A stretch of 64,000 nucleotides of DNA from Rhizobium sp. R711 (GTDB lineage: Bacteria; Pseudomonadota; Alphaproteobacteria; Rhizobiales; Rhizobiaceae). Shown one piece after another: positions 42,376-51,116 of the stretch. Position 1 is the stretch's first letter, and each line of letters begins with the position of its first letter. The notes under the pieces were generated by a model that was given only the letters and a program-made list of their open reading frames with translations, searched no databases and was not told the origin of the DNA. The translations under genes and the position numbers were made by a program. The stretch lies in the NCBI RefSeq assembly GCF_002211365.1, contig NZ_LOKZ01000023.1:62001-126000 (forward strand). Direction: 5' to 3'.

Positions 42376-45300
42376 ATGTCTCCGCACCCTTCGTCGCCAG
42401 GCCAAGGTTTGCAATGGTCATTGCGATCGTCATGATGATCGCGGGCACCGTCGCCCTTTTTCTGATACCCGTCGCGCAATTTCCTCAGATCACACCTCCG
42501 GAGGTGCAGGTAACTGCGAGCTACCCCGGCGCCAATGCCAGCGTCATGACAGACAGCGTGGGAGCACCGATCGAGGACCAGGTGAACGGCGTCGAAGACA
42601 TGCTCTACATGTCCTCGTCCAGCACCAACAATGGCACGTACAGCCTGACGGTGACCTTTGCGGCGGGAACAGATCCTGCAATCGCCCAGGTCAATGTGCA
42701 GAACCGCGTAGCCATGGCAACGCCGCGGCTTCCAACTGCGGTGACCCAGACGGGTGTGTCGGTAAGAAGCCGTTCATCGAGCATGCTTCTCGGTTTTGCA
42801 ATCTACTCGCCAAAAGGAACGAAAGACGAAATCTTCATCAGCAATTACGCGACGATAAATATTCGCGACGCCATCGCGCGCCTGCCCGGCGTCGGAGAAG
42901 CGAGCGTTTTCGGTCCCGCCTATAGCATGCGGATATGGATGAATCCCGACCGCATGCAGGCGCTCGGAGTAACGGCCGCCGATCTGACCGCAGCCATTCA
43001 GGCACAGAACGCACAGGCCTCAGCCGGGCAACTCGGATCACCGCCGTCGACAGCAGGTCAACAAATGCAGTTGACGATTACTGCCCGAGGACGGCTCGCG
43101 AGCGAAACCGAGTTCGGCGACATCATCATTCGAACCAATCGGGACGGCGCAATCGTACGTATCCGCGACGTTGCCCGCGTGGAACTTGGCGCACAGTCTT
43201 ATGACACCGCCTCCACCTTGAACGGGCGGCCCAGCGCGACGGTGGTCGTCTATCAATCGTCGGATGCCAATGCGTTGGCTGTGTCTACTGCCGTCCTCGA
43301 TGAATTGGAGAGATTGTCGAAGCAGTTTCCCGACGACATCGCCTATACAGTGGTTTTCGATACGACCGCTTTCGTTCGACAGACTATCCACGAGATTCTT
43401 GTGACGCTCGCCATTACCTTTGCTCTCGTGGTCGCGGTGGTTTTTATCTTCCTGCAAGACTGGCGCGCGACGGTCATCCCTACATTGACCATCCCCGTTT
43501 CGCTGGTGGGCGGCTTCGCGGTGCTCTACCTCATGGGATATTCCGCCAACACGATTACCCTGTTTGCGATGATACTCGCCATCAGTCTTGTGGTGGACGA
43601 TGCCATCATCGTCGTGGAAAACGTCCAGCGGGTGATGGGCGAAGCCCACGTTGGCGTGCGAGAAGCCACCTTGCGCACGATGAGCGAAGTAACCGGTCCG
43701 ATCGTTGCCACCACGCTCGTCTTGGCCGCCCTTTTCATCCCCGTGGCGTTCCTTGCGGGCATCACAGGTGAACTCTACCGGCAATTTGCCGTAACGATTC
43801 TGGTAACGATCACTTTCTCGACGATCAATGCGTTGACGTTGAGCCCTGCCCTTTGCGTTCTCATGCTGCGGCCAGCACAGCAGAGCCCATCACTGTTTTT
43901 CCGAAAAGTGAACCGGGGGCTGGAGGCGTCACGAAACTTCTATCTGCATTTGCTCGACGCCTTTTCCCGCAAGCTGGTTCTGGCTGCCCTGCTGCTCGTC
44001 GCCGTGTTCGGCGGGATTTATGGCTTCTATCGTGTCCTGCCGACCGGGTTCGTTCCTGCCGAAGACCAGGGCTATCTCTTCATGAACGTGCAATTGCCAA
44101 GCGGTGCGTCCCTGGAAAGGACGCAGCAGACAATTGCAACGGTCAGTTCAGTGCTCCAGCAGACCCCTGGGGTTGCCAATACGATCGGAATCGCCGGCTC
44201 GAGCATGGTGGGCGGCGGTGGCTCCAATTCTGGAATGGTCATTTCTGCACTGCGTCCCTGGAACGAGCGTGGAAGCGATCAAAGCGTCTTTGCGCTCATC
44301 GACCGGCTACGCGCTGAATTCACAACGATTTCGACAGCGTCGGTTGTCCCCTTCAATCCACCAGCGATTCCCGGTCTCGGCACGACAGGGGGGTTTGACT
44401 TCCGGCTTCAGGCGCGCGCCGGCCAAAGCCAGGCGGAACTGGCCGAAGCGATGCGCGGCCTGATCATAGCGGCAAACCAGACGGGAAAGACGACGAGTGT
44501 GTTCAGCACCTTTTCCGCCGATACGCCGCAAATCCACCTCGACATTGACAGGAAACGCGCCGAACTTTTCGGCGTGTCTCCAGCAACGATTTTCAGCACG
44601 CTTCAATCTCATCTCGGATCGTCTTATGTCGACGACTTCAACATCTTCTCGCGGGTTTACCAGGTACGCATTCAGGACGAGCCCAGGTTCCGAACACGGA
44701 CTGAAGATATTCAACGATTGCGGGTGCAGGGTCAGTCCGGCAATCTCCTTCCACTGCAGGGACTGCTTTCGATTTCGACAGTCTACGGGCCGAACTCCGT
44801 CAACCGCTATAATCTCTTCCCGTCGGCTGCGATCAACGGCCAGGCAGCGGCCGGATCCAGCACCGGCGATGCGCTGGAGGCCATGGAAACGCTCGCGGCG
44901 GAAAAACTGCCACCCGGATTCGGCTACGAGTGGACCGGATTGGCGCTGCAGGAGCGGCAGGCAGGCAATCAGACGGCTATCATTCTCGTCATGGGCATCG
45001 TGTTCACCTACCTTTTCCTCGTCGCTCAGTATGAAAGCTGGAGCGTGCCTGTGGCGGTGATGTTGTCGGTAACGGTAGCTGTCGTCGGAGCGTTGGGCAG
45101 TCTCGTGATTGGCGGGATCGATCTCAATATCTACGCGCAAATCGGGCTGCTTCTGCTTATCGGACTGGCGGCGAAAAATGCGATTCTCATCGTGGAATTT
45201 GCAAAGGAACGCCGCGAGTCTGGCCTCAGCATCAGGGAGGCAGCCACCGCGGGAACGTCACAGCGCTTTAGACCCGTTTTGATGACGGCGATGGCGTCAG

Positions 45301-45530
45301 TGCTGGGTGTTGTGCCTTTGGTCGTCGCCACGGGAGCGGGAGCAGCCAGCCGGCAGGCGATCGGTACGACAGTGCTGGGAGGACTACTCGTCGGCACGAT
45401 CGTCGGCCTCCTGGTTATCCCGCTTTTGTATATCCTCGTCCAAACTGTCAGAGAGGCTGTCAAGCGCCGAATTTTCGGCCATGGCCGCGATGAGGCCCGC
45501 GGAGCTTTGAGTGCTATAACTCCTGAATAG
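42372..45530 (+). CDS. RND multidrug efflux transporter (HAE-1 family)
   Basis: A 1052-residue inner-membrane proton antiporter, full length for the family. It has the TM1 segment (AMVIAIVMMIAGTVALFLIP), porter-domain motifs such as NVQNRVAMATPRLP, and TM4 AMILAISLVVDDAIIVVENV with the two adjacent aspartates used for proton transfer. Late segments include LLIGLAAKNAILIVEFAKERR. It forms a pump with the adaptor at 41203 and an outer-membrane channel encoded elsewhere. Substrates are unknown; no dedicated TetR repressor is adjacent, but the NolR-like and PAS genes are upstream. Confidence 0.95.
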   Translation: MNVSAPFVARPRFAMVIAIVMMIAGTVALFLIPVAQFPQITPPEVQVTASYPGANASVMTDSVGAPIEDQVNGVEDMLYMSSSSTNNGTYSLTVTFAAGTDPAIAQVNVQNRVAMATPRLPTAVTQTGVSVRSRSSSMLLGFAIYSPKGTKDEIFISNYATINIRDAIARLPGVGEASVFGPAYSMRIWMNPDRMQALGVTAADLTAAIQAQNAQASAGQLGSPPSTAGQQMQLTITARGRLASETEFGDIIIRTNRDGAIVRIRDVARVELGAQSYDTASTLNGRPSATVVVYQSSDANALAVSTAVLDELERLSKQFPDDIAYTVVFDTTAFVRQTIHEILVTLAITFALVVAVVFIFLQDWRATVIPTLTIPVSLVGGFAVLYLMGYSANTITLFAMILAISLVVDDAIIVVENVQRVMGEAHVGVREATLRTMSEVTGPIVATTLVLAALFIPVAFLAGITGELYRQFAVTILVTITFSTINALTLSPALCVLMLRPAQQSPSLFFRKVNRGLEASRNFYLHLLDAFSRKLVLAALLLVAVFGGIYGFYRVLPTGFVPAEDQGYLFMNVQLPSGASLERTQQTIATVSSVLQQTPGVANTIGIAGSSMVGGGGSNSGMVISALRPWNERGSDQSVFALIDRLRAEFTTISTASVVPFNPPAIPGLGTTGGFDFRLQARAGQSQAELAEAMRGLIIAANQTGKTTSVFSTFSADTPQIHLDIDRKRAELFGVSPATIFSTLQSHLGSSYVDDFNIFSRVYQVRIQDEPRFRTRTEDIQRLRVQGQSGNLLPLQGLLSISTVYGPNSVNRYNLFPSAAINGQAAAGSSTGDALEAMETLAAEKLPPGFGYEWTGLALQERQAGNQTAIILVMGIVFTYLFLVAQYESWSVPVAVMLSVTVAVVGALGSLVIGGIDLNIYAQIGLLLLIGLAAKNAILIVEFAKERRESGLSIREAATAGTSQRFRPVLMTAMASVLGVVPLVVATGAGAASRQAIGTTVLGGLLVGTIVGLLVIPLLYILVQTVREAVKRRIFGHGRDEARGALSAITPE

Positions 45531-45779
45531 ATGGCCCGCCTCTAAAACTGGGTCAGGGACTGAACGGCCTTATGCATCTTTCTTGAATCGTCAAACCGCT
45601 TCGTTCGGCTGACGTTCGGGCCCGCTCGTTCATGAGGGATGTAGGCGATGGTGGCGACGCGGTCGTATCCCAGGTGCCAGGTCCGTCGCGATGCAGGCAG
45701 GCGCGCCTGTATCCGGCCAAGGCGCCGGCGGCGGCGTCAATCGAATTTGCAACAACCGACGTTGCCGCAACGAAGCCGA

Positions 45780-45811
45780 TTGACACCAATATTGCATCCA
45801 TTAATCTGGAT
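45780..45811 (+). promoter_or_regulatory. arsR promoter and operator, possibly giving a leaderless mRNA
   Basis: TTGACA (45780-45785) and TAATCT (45802-45807) form a sigma-70-type promoter with 16-nt spacing. An inverted repeat ATCCA-N6-TGGAT (45796-45811) overlaps the -10, a good place for ArsR repression. The arsR ATG at 45814 is only 7 nt past the -10, so transcription may start at or next to the start codon. No ribosome-binding site is seen before it. Confidence 0.6.
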
Positions 45812-45813
45812 AT

Positions 45814-46173
45814 ATGGAACTTAAAAACGCAATCGCGGTTCTGGCCGCACTGGCGCAGACAACGAGGCTCGAAACCTTTCGTCTCTTGGTGAATTCGGAG
45901 CCGGGCGGCGTTCCGGCCGGCGAGTTGGCGCGCCTCCTTAAGGTGCCCCAAAACACCATGTCGGCCCACCTGGCGACATTATCGAGGTCAGGCATCGTGA
46001 AGAGCGAGCGACACGGCCGCTCCATCGTCTATCGTGCAGATCTTGAGGGCTTCCGGGCTCTGACCCTTTTCCTTCTCAAGGACTGCTGCGGCGGAAACGC
46101 AAAGTTGTGTGCCCCTCTCATCGCCGACCTTACGCCCTGTTGTTCGTCGGAGGCGGAGCCATGCGTGAACTGA
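45814..46173 (+). CDS. arsR: arsenical resistance regulator ArsR
   Basis: A 119-residue ArsR/SmtB repressor. The wing-helix core runs ALAQTTRLETFRLLV, VPQNTMSAHLATLSRSGIV and GRSIVYRADLEGF. Cysteines lie C-terminally (DCCGG near residue 90, then LTPCC and the final CVN), a placement seen in rhizobial ArsR where As(III) binds near the C-terminal helix instead of the E. coli site in the DNA-binding helix. It is the first gene of the arsenic operon and overlaps the acetyltransferase start. Confidence 0.92.
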   Translation: MELKNAIAVLAALAQTTRLETFRLLVNSEPGGVPAGELARLLKVPQNTMSAHLATLSRSGIVKSERHGRSIVYRADLEGFRALTLFLLKDCCGGNAKLCAPLIADLTPCCSSEAEPCVN

Positions 46174-46601
46174 AGCTTGATCCGACATCGGCAGATCAGG
46201 AATTGAAGGACGCGCTGAGCGCCGCCTTGCTGCCGACAGACGATATCGACGATCCCGGGCGATCATACTTCCGCTTGAGGAACGCAGAAAACAAAGTCAT
46301 TGGCTACTCCGGTACCGAAATGTGGCCCAACAATGCCGTTCTCCTGCGCTCCATGGTGATCCTACCGGCATTCAGGTCTCGGGGATATGGGAGACGTCTC
46401 ACGGAAATGACAATCGCGCGAACGCCCCCCGCCTCCGACATCTATCTCGTGACGACGACCGCCGCATCGTTCTTTCAGTCCATGGGCTTTACGGAAGTTA
46501 GCCGTGATCAGGTGCCGCATGCGATCCTTTCCAGCCGGCAGATGTCGGGTCTCTGCCCAGTGTCGGCGACCATCATGAAACGAAACCGACCTGCGACCTG
46601 A
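46161..46601 (+). CDS. GNAT acetyltransferase, ArsN2-like
   Basis: A 146-residue GNAT protein. The acetyl-CoA-binding motif is MVILPAFRSRGYGRRL (about residues 70-85) and the C-terminal part has LVTTTAASFFQSMGFTEVSRDQVPHAI, very like acyltransferases found in ars operons (ArsN2 group). These are thought to modify an arsenic-related or amino-acid substrate, as ArsN1 acetylates phosphinothricin-type organoarsenicals. The ATG at 46161 overlaps the arsR stop, so translation is coupled. Confidence 0.8.
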   Translation: MRELKLDPTSADQELKDALSAALLPTDDIDDPGRSYFRLRNAENKVIGYSGTEMWPNNAVLLRSMVILPAFRSRGYGRRLTEMTIARTPPASDIYLVTTTAASFFQSMGFTEVSRDQVPHAILSSRQMSGLCPVSATIMKRNRPAT

Positions 46602-46617
46602 CAACGGAAACACGACC

Positions 46618-47145
46618 ATGACCGACAAGACCTACAACGTGCTCTTCCTGTGCACGGGCAATTCCGCACGCTCCATTCTTGCAGAATCTATCCTCAACAA
46701 GGAGGGCGCTGGACGCTTCAGAGCCTTCTCCGCAGGCAGCCAGCCCAAAGGAGAGGTGAACCCGCATGCTCTTAAGGAACTGGCCGCACTCGGCTATCCA
46801 TCGACCGGGTTGTCGTCCAAGAGCTGGGATGTCTTCGCCGAACCCGGCGCACCTGAGATGGATTTCATCTTCACAGTCTGCGATAGCGCCGCCGGCGAAG
46901 CCTGCCCCGTCTGGATCGGCCATCCGATGACGGCGCATTGGGGCGTCGAGGACCCCGCCGCCGTCGTCGGCAGCGAAGTCGAAATCCAGCGCGCCTTCGC
47001 GCAGGCCGCCCGCTTCCTAAAGAACCGCATCACCGCCTTCATCAACCTGCCACTAGCCTCCATCGACCGCATGGCGCTCGAACAGCATGTCCGCCAGATC
47101 GGCTCGCTCGAAGGCGCGTCCGTACAATCCGCAAAGGCTGAGTGA
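46618..47145 (+). CDS. arsC: arsenate reductase ArsC, low-molecular-weight phosphatase type
   Basis: A 175-residue protein with the CX5R active-site loop LFLCTGNSARSI (about residues 10-21) of the LMW-phosphatase-like arsenate reductases. Further motifs are SAGSQPKGEVNP and IFTVCDSAAGEACPVW, which supply the other redox cysteines. It reduces As(V) to As(III), probably coupled to thioredoxin or glutaredoxin/mycothiol-like donors. It lies 16 nt after the acetyltransferase and directly before acr3. A second, unrelated arsenate reductase follows at 48208. Confidence 0.93.
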   Translation: MTDKTYNVLFLCTGNSARSILAESILNKEGAGRFRAFSAGSQPKGEVNPHALKELAALGYPSTGLSSKSWDVFAEPGAPEMDFIFTVCDSAAGEACPVWIGHPMTAHWGVEDPAAVVGSEVEIQRAFAQAARFLKNRITAFINLPLASIDRMALEQHVRQIGSLEGASVQSAKAE

Positions 47146-47146
47146 T

Positions 47147-48205
47147 ATGTCGACCTTCGAACGTTACCTGACCGTCTGGGTCTTTCTCTGCATCGTCGTC
47201 GGCATCGCGCTCGGGCACGTGATGCCCGGCATCTTCCATGCCATCGGGGCGGCCGAGATCGCCAAGGTGAACATTCCGGTCGCCGTGCTGATCTGGCTGA
47301 TGGTCATCCCGATGCTGTTGAAGATCGACTTCAGCTCGCTGGCGAAGGTCGGTAGCTATTGGCGCGGGATCGGGGTGACCCTCTTCGTCAACTGGGCCGT
47401 CAAGCCGTTTTCGATGGCACTATTGGGCTGGCTGTTCGTCGGATGGCTCTTCCGCCCACTCCTGCCTACCGACCAGATCGACTCGTATATTGCTGGCCTG
47501 ATCATTCTGGCGGCCGCTCCGTGCACGGCCATGGTGTTCGTATGGTCGAACCTCACCAAGGGCGAACCCCACTTCACTCTCTCGCAGGTCGCGCTCAACG
47601 ACGCCATCATGATCGTCGCCTTCGCTCCCATTGTCGGCCTGCTGCTGGGGCTGTCGGCGATCAGCGTGCCGTGGGATACCCTGACGATCTCCGTCGTCCT
47701 CTACATCCTGATCCCGGTCGCCATCTCCCAGATCGTCCGCAAGCGTCTGACGGCCGACGGCACCACACGATCGCTGGATGCGCTTCTGGCAAGGCTTCAG
47801 CCTCTTTCCCTCGTCGCCCTCCTCGCCACCCTGATCCTTCTCTTCGGATTCCAGGGAGAGCAGATCATCGCACAGCCTGCCGTGATCGGCCTGCTGGCTG
47901 TGCCGATCCTGATCCAGGTCTACTTCAACTCGGGTCTGGCCTACCTCTTGAACCGGATGTCGGGCGAACAGCATTGCGTCGCCGGGCCGTCGGCTCTCAT
48001 TGGAGCCAGCAATTTCTTCGAGCTTGCGGTCGCTGCTGCCATCAGCCTCTTCGGCTTCCAGTCAGGCGCGGCGCTTGCGACCGTCGTCGGGGTCCTGATC
48101 GAGGTTCCCGTGATGCTATCGGTGGTCTGGATCGTGAACCGCACCAAGGGCTGGTACGAGGCCGCACCCGCCGTATCCCGACACACCGTCACCGAAAGGA
48201 CATGA
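47147..48205 (+). CDS. acr3: arsenite efflux transporter Acr3
   Basis: A 352-residue inner-membrane permease with about ten hydrophobic segments. The Acr3 hallmark is AAPCTAMVFVWSNLTKGEP, whose cysteine is essential for As(OH)3 transport in the family. SALIGASNFFELAVAAAI is the second conserved block. The ATG at 47147 is 1 nt beyond the arsC stop. It exports the arsenite made by the reductases on either side. Confidence 0.96.
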   Translation: MSTFERYLTVWVFLCIVVGIALGHVMPGIFHAIGAAEIAKVNIPVAVLIWLMVIPMLLKIDFSSLAKVGSYWRGIGVTLFVNWAVKPFSMALLGWLFVGWLFRPLLPTDQIDSYIAGLIILAAAPCTAMVFVWSNLTKGEPHFTLSQVALNDAIMIVAFAPIVGLLLGLSAISVPWDTLTISVVLYILIPVAISQIVRKRLTADGTTRSLDALLARLQPLSLVALLATLILLFGFQGEQIIAQPAVIGLLAVPILIQVYFNSGLAYLLNRMSGEQHCVAGPSALIGASNFFELAVAAAISLFGFQSGAALATVVGVLIEVPVMLSVVWIVNRTKGWYEAAPAVSRHTVTERT

Positions 48206-48207
48206 CC

Positions 48208-48630
48208 ATGGACGTCACCATCTACCACAACCCCGCCTGCGGAACGTCGCGGAACACCCTCGAAATGATCCGCAACGCTGGCATCGAGCCGACCGTGATC
48301 GAATATCTCAAGACGCCCCCGTCCCGAGCCGAACTCGTGAAGATGATCGCCGATGCTGGCCTGACGGTACGCCAAGCCATCCGCGAGAAGGGAACGCCGT
48401 ACGAAGAACTCGGCCTCGACAATCCGGCACTGACCGATGACCAGTTGCTCGATGCCATGCTCAAGGAACCGAGCCTGATCAACCGTCCGTTCGTCGTCAC
48501 GCCGCTCGGCACCCGGTTGAGCCGGCCGTCCGAAGCGGTGCTCGATATCCTGCCTGAAACCCATCAAGGTGCTTTCACCAAGGAAGACGGCGAGAAGGTT
48601 CTCGACGAGAAGGGGAAGCGCATTGTCTGA
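48208..48630 (+). CDS. arsC: arsenate reductase ArsC, glutaredoxin-coupled type
   Basis: A 140-residue ArsC/Spx-like protein. YHNPACGTSRNTL holds the catalytic cysteine (residue 11), and RPFVVTPLGTRLSRP carries the arginines that bind the arsenate. It needs glutathione and glutaredoxin, unlike the LMW-type reductase upstream. AAAGGA lies 7 nt before the ATG at 48208. An ATG at 48202 overlaps the acr3 stop but is only 1 nt from the ribosome-binding site. Confidence 0.94.
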   Translation: MDVTIYHNPACGTSRNTLEMIRNAGIEPTVIEYLKTPPSRAELVKMIADAGLTVRQAIREKGTPYEELGLDNPALTDDQLLDAMLKEPSLINRPFVVTPLGTRLSRPSEAVLDILPETHQGAFTKEDGEKVLDEKGKRIV

Positions 48631-49333
48631 GGCATTTCCCGCTCTCGAAGAGCGGCATCTGCGCCAGCCTGACCTGGATGCCCTTCGCCCGCAGTTCTCG
48701 TCACATAAGCCGCGCATCCTCATCCTCTACGGCTCGCTCCGGGAGGTCTCCTACAGCAGGCTTCTCGCCCACGAGGCGCGCCGTCTGCTTGAGCGCTTGG
48801 GATGCGAGGTCAGGGTCTTCGATCCCAAGGGCCTTCCCTTGCCCGATGAAGCTCCCGTGACCCATTCCAAGGTGCAGGAACTCCGAGAGCTGTCCGAATG
48901 GTCCGAGGGCCAGGTGTGGGTCAGCCCCGAGCGCCATGGCGCGATGACAGGGATCATGAAGTCGCAGATCGATTGGATTCCCCTTGCCGTAGGCTCGGTG
49001 CGGCCGACGCAGGGAAAGACACTCGCGGTGATGCAGGTATCCGGCGGCTCGCAATCGTTCAACGCGGTCGGACAGCTTCGCATCCTCGGTCGCTGGATGC
49101 GGATGATCACAATTCCCAACCAGTCCTCGGTTGCCATGGCCTACCGGGAATTCGATGCCGAAGGACGGATGAAGCCGTCGTCCTACTACGACCGTGTAGT
49201 GGACGTCTGCGAGGAGTTGGTGAAGTTCACGCTACTGACGCGCGATACCTCTTCCTACCTGACGGACCGCTACAGCGAGCGGAAGGAAGACGCTGCCAAG
49301 CTCGAACCGCGGGTTCAGTTGACATCGATCTGA
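48623..49333 (+). CDS. arsH: organoarsenical oxidase ArsH
   Basis: A 236-residue flavodoxin-like NADPH-FMN oxidoreductase. KPRILILYGSLREVSYSRLL is the FMN phosphate loop, FDPKGLPLPDEAP and SPERHGAMTGIMKSQIDWIPL follow, and GSQSFNAVGQLRILGRWMRM is diagnostic of ArsH. It oxidises trivalent methyl- and aromatic arsenicals to less toxic pentavalent forms. The start is probably the TTG at 48623 with AAGGGGAA upstream, giving an 8-nt overlap with arsC. It is the last intact gene of the arsenic operon. Confidence 0.93.
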   Translation: MSEAFPALEERHLRQPDLDALRPQFSSHKPRILILYGSLREVSYSRLLAHEARRLLERLGCEVRVFDPKGLPLPDEAPVTHSKVQELRELSEWSEGQVWVSPERHGAMTGIMKSQIDWIPLAVGSVRPTQGKTLAVMQVSGGSQSFNAVGQLRILGRWMRMITIPNQSSVAMAYREFDAEGRMKPSSYYDRVVDVCEELVKFTLLTRDTSSYLTDRYSERKEDAAKLEPRVQLTSI

Positions 49334-49335
49334 TC

Positions 49336-49600
49336 TCAGCTCCAGCGGCGGCGAGGCTCCGGCTCGTCTCCATCGCTGGCGAAGACGGCCATGCCGGCAG
49401 TACCGAGGGCCGCCGTGGCGAACAGGAAATAGGCCGATACCAATACGCTCCATGGCCATCGCGAAGACGAAAGGCGCGGCGCCCACTGCGAGCCGCGCCG
49501 CCGGGTTGGCCGAAGCGACATTGATGGCGCCCCTGCGGGCAAACAAGATCTCAGGTCGCGCACCTCCGACCACTCGGACAAAAAGATTCGAGGTAATCAG
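49336..49600 (-). pseudogene. C-terminal remnant of an MFS transporter
   Basis: On the minus strand, one frame reads LAVGAAPFVFAMAMERIGIG and another SAYFLFATAALGTAGMAVFA before the tail DGDEPEPRRRWS and a stop at 49336. These look like the last two membrane helices of a major-facilitator protein, split by a frameshift. The N-terminal nine or ten helices are missing. MFS permeases (ArsK or ArsJ types) often sit in ars operons, but this fragment runs convergent to arsH and is too short to assign. Confidence 0.6.
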
Positions 49601-49793
49601 CGTAGCCGCGCCATCGAAGCAAAAATCGTTTTTCCAGTGGAGGTTATGTGCGTCAAGTTCGCGCCAATTTGGGTGGTCATGCGGCTTGGCGCAGAATGAG
49701 CTTTTCGTACTCTCCTGGTCGTCCATATTGATGTAACGGTGGGTCTCCATCGAGGTCCAAAAAATTGGGGCAGACAAATTAACGATTGAAAAA

Positions 49794-50060
49794 ATGGCGA
49801 TTACGACGACTAATCAATCAACCAGAAACCACCAAATGCAGCTGGTGATCGACACTCTGTTGTCGCAAATCGCCGGCTTCGTCGGACGTGAATCCGGCAG
49901 GTTTCCTCGAAAGCTAGACCTTGCGGCTACGACGCTGTTCGAAGCGACAGACGGGCTTCTGGTACGGTTTGTTGCTTATGCTGATAGCGCTCTCTTAACT
50001 GTTTCTCCCCAGAATGGTCAGTCACTTGGTTTTCAAAGGGATCGGGATGGCCTTCAATGA
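49794..50060 (+). pseudogene. possible C-terminal remnant of a TetR-like regulator
   Basis: An 88-residue frame with IDTLLSQIAGFVGRESGRFP and LDLAATTLFEATDGLLVRFV. The second stretch resembles the ligand-domain helix of TetR proteins (A..LFA..DGL..R). No DNA-binding domain precedes it and there is no clear ribosome-binding site, so it is more likely a remnant than a gene. It overlaps the start of the LuxR-type gene. Confidence 0.35.
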
Positions 50061-50769
50061 GCGCGTAGGCGACATCACACGCTACGCTGATTTGTCTTCG
50101 GTTCCGACGGTCCGGCGACTGCGCGATAACGCGCTCGTCGAAAGACTGCGGAAAGCCGTTTCATTCGAGTACGTGACCATCGGCGGTCTGGATCTGGAAG
50201 GCTACGAATTCGGCCTCAGCCAATCGATCGACAGCGATATGCCTCCGCATTACATGGAGGCCTATTTTGCTGAAAAGATGAGTCCACGAGACCCGTTGGT
50301 TGCCGTGGGCAAGACAAGGAAGACGACCTACACCGAGGAAGAGGCTTTCGATCTGATCTCGCCGCCGCAGAGACTGCTTTATCTTTCTCGCGCCCATGGG
50401 GTTCGAAACAGAATTCTGTTTCCACTGTCCAGGAAAGACATCGTTTACGGCGCTGTCTGCTTCACCAACGCCCGGCCATTCACGCAAGGCGAATGCGAGT
50501 TTTTGTCATTGATGGCCGAACCATTGCACACGGCTGTCACCAAACCCATCATGGACAGATTTGCTGCCGACCAGCTTCGTCTGACCAAGGGCGAACTTCT
50601 TTGTCTGAAAATGGCCGGCCGGGGTTTGACGAGTGAAGAGATCTCCAACGAGTCAGACTACGCATTGGAAACAATCAACAGCTACCTCAAATCGGCGACC
50701 CGCAAACTTGGAGCATCCAACCGCCTCCAGGCGGTCGCCGAAGCGATCAGAAGACGTCTGATCGACTGA
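50047..50769 (+). CDS. LuxR-family regulator with autoinducer-binding-like domain
   Basis: A 240-residue protein. The N-terminal two thirds resemble the autoinducer-binding domain (FEYVTIGGLDLEGYEF, YFAEKMSPRDPLV, FPLSRKDIVYGAVCF). The C-terminal LuxR helix-turn-helix includes LRLTKGELLCLKMAGRGLT and SEEISNESDYALETINSYLKSATRKLGA. The usual GKT/S.EI..IL..S..TV pattern is modified. The ATG at 50047 has AAGGGATCGGG just upstream and matches the typical length. No LuxI-type synthase is in the window, so it would act as a solo. Confidence 0.85.
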   Translation: MAFNERVGDITRYADLSSVPTVRRLRDNALVERLRKAVSFEYVTIGGLDLEGYEFGLSQSIDSDMPPHYMEAYFAEKMSPRDPLVAVGKTRKTTYTEEEAFDLISPPQRLLYLSRAHGVRNRILFPLSRKDIVYGAVCFTNARPFTQGECEFLSLMAEPLHTAVTKPIMDRFAADQLRLTKGELLCLKMAGRGLTSEEISNESDYALETINSYLKSATRKLGASNRLQAVAEAIRRRLID

Positions 50770-51116
50770 ATTGCTGAAGTCGGATTGCCTCCACGGACGC
50801 CTGATCTGCGTTGCGCAGGTGACGCACGCGCCAGCTTGCCTGCGAGCCGCTGCTTCCCTTTCTGGTCCGTTCCATCGGCTTTGGTGTGCGACTGATACGT
50901 GTCGGCGTCAGGTCTAAGCAACGCAACGCCCAGCAGGCAGAAGCTTGCTATATGCTCTCCGTCGTGTGGACGAGGATGGCGGCGGCCGCACATGGCAGCC
51001 TGATCGCCGGCTCGCTCTATGACAAGCCGCCGAAGGCTTAGATTTTTTGTTCTGGAGTGTCGGCGCGACCGAAGGTCCTGCGTCCTGGGGAGGTGCAGCT
51101 GACAAAGGAGACGCAC
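50770..51116. other. intergenic, no recognisable feature
   Basis: About 350 nt after the LuxR-type gene. No family motif or RNA gene seen. It ends with a preserved AAAGGAG ribosome-binding site for the lactonase pseudogene. Confidence 0.45.

Noticed and set aside
44307..45140. A 277-codon minus-strand frame within the RND transporter
   Set aside because: Antisense shadow of a full-length conserved transporter.
47359..48201. Long plus-strand frame overlapping acr3 in another phase and continuing into arsC
   Set aside because: Only the part from 48208 encodes ArsC; the upstream part is the out-of-phase reading of acr3.
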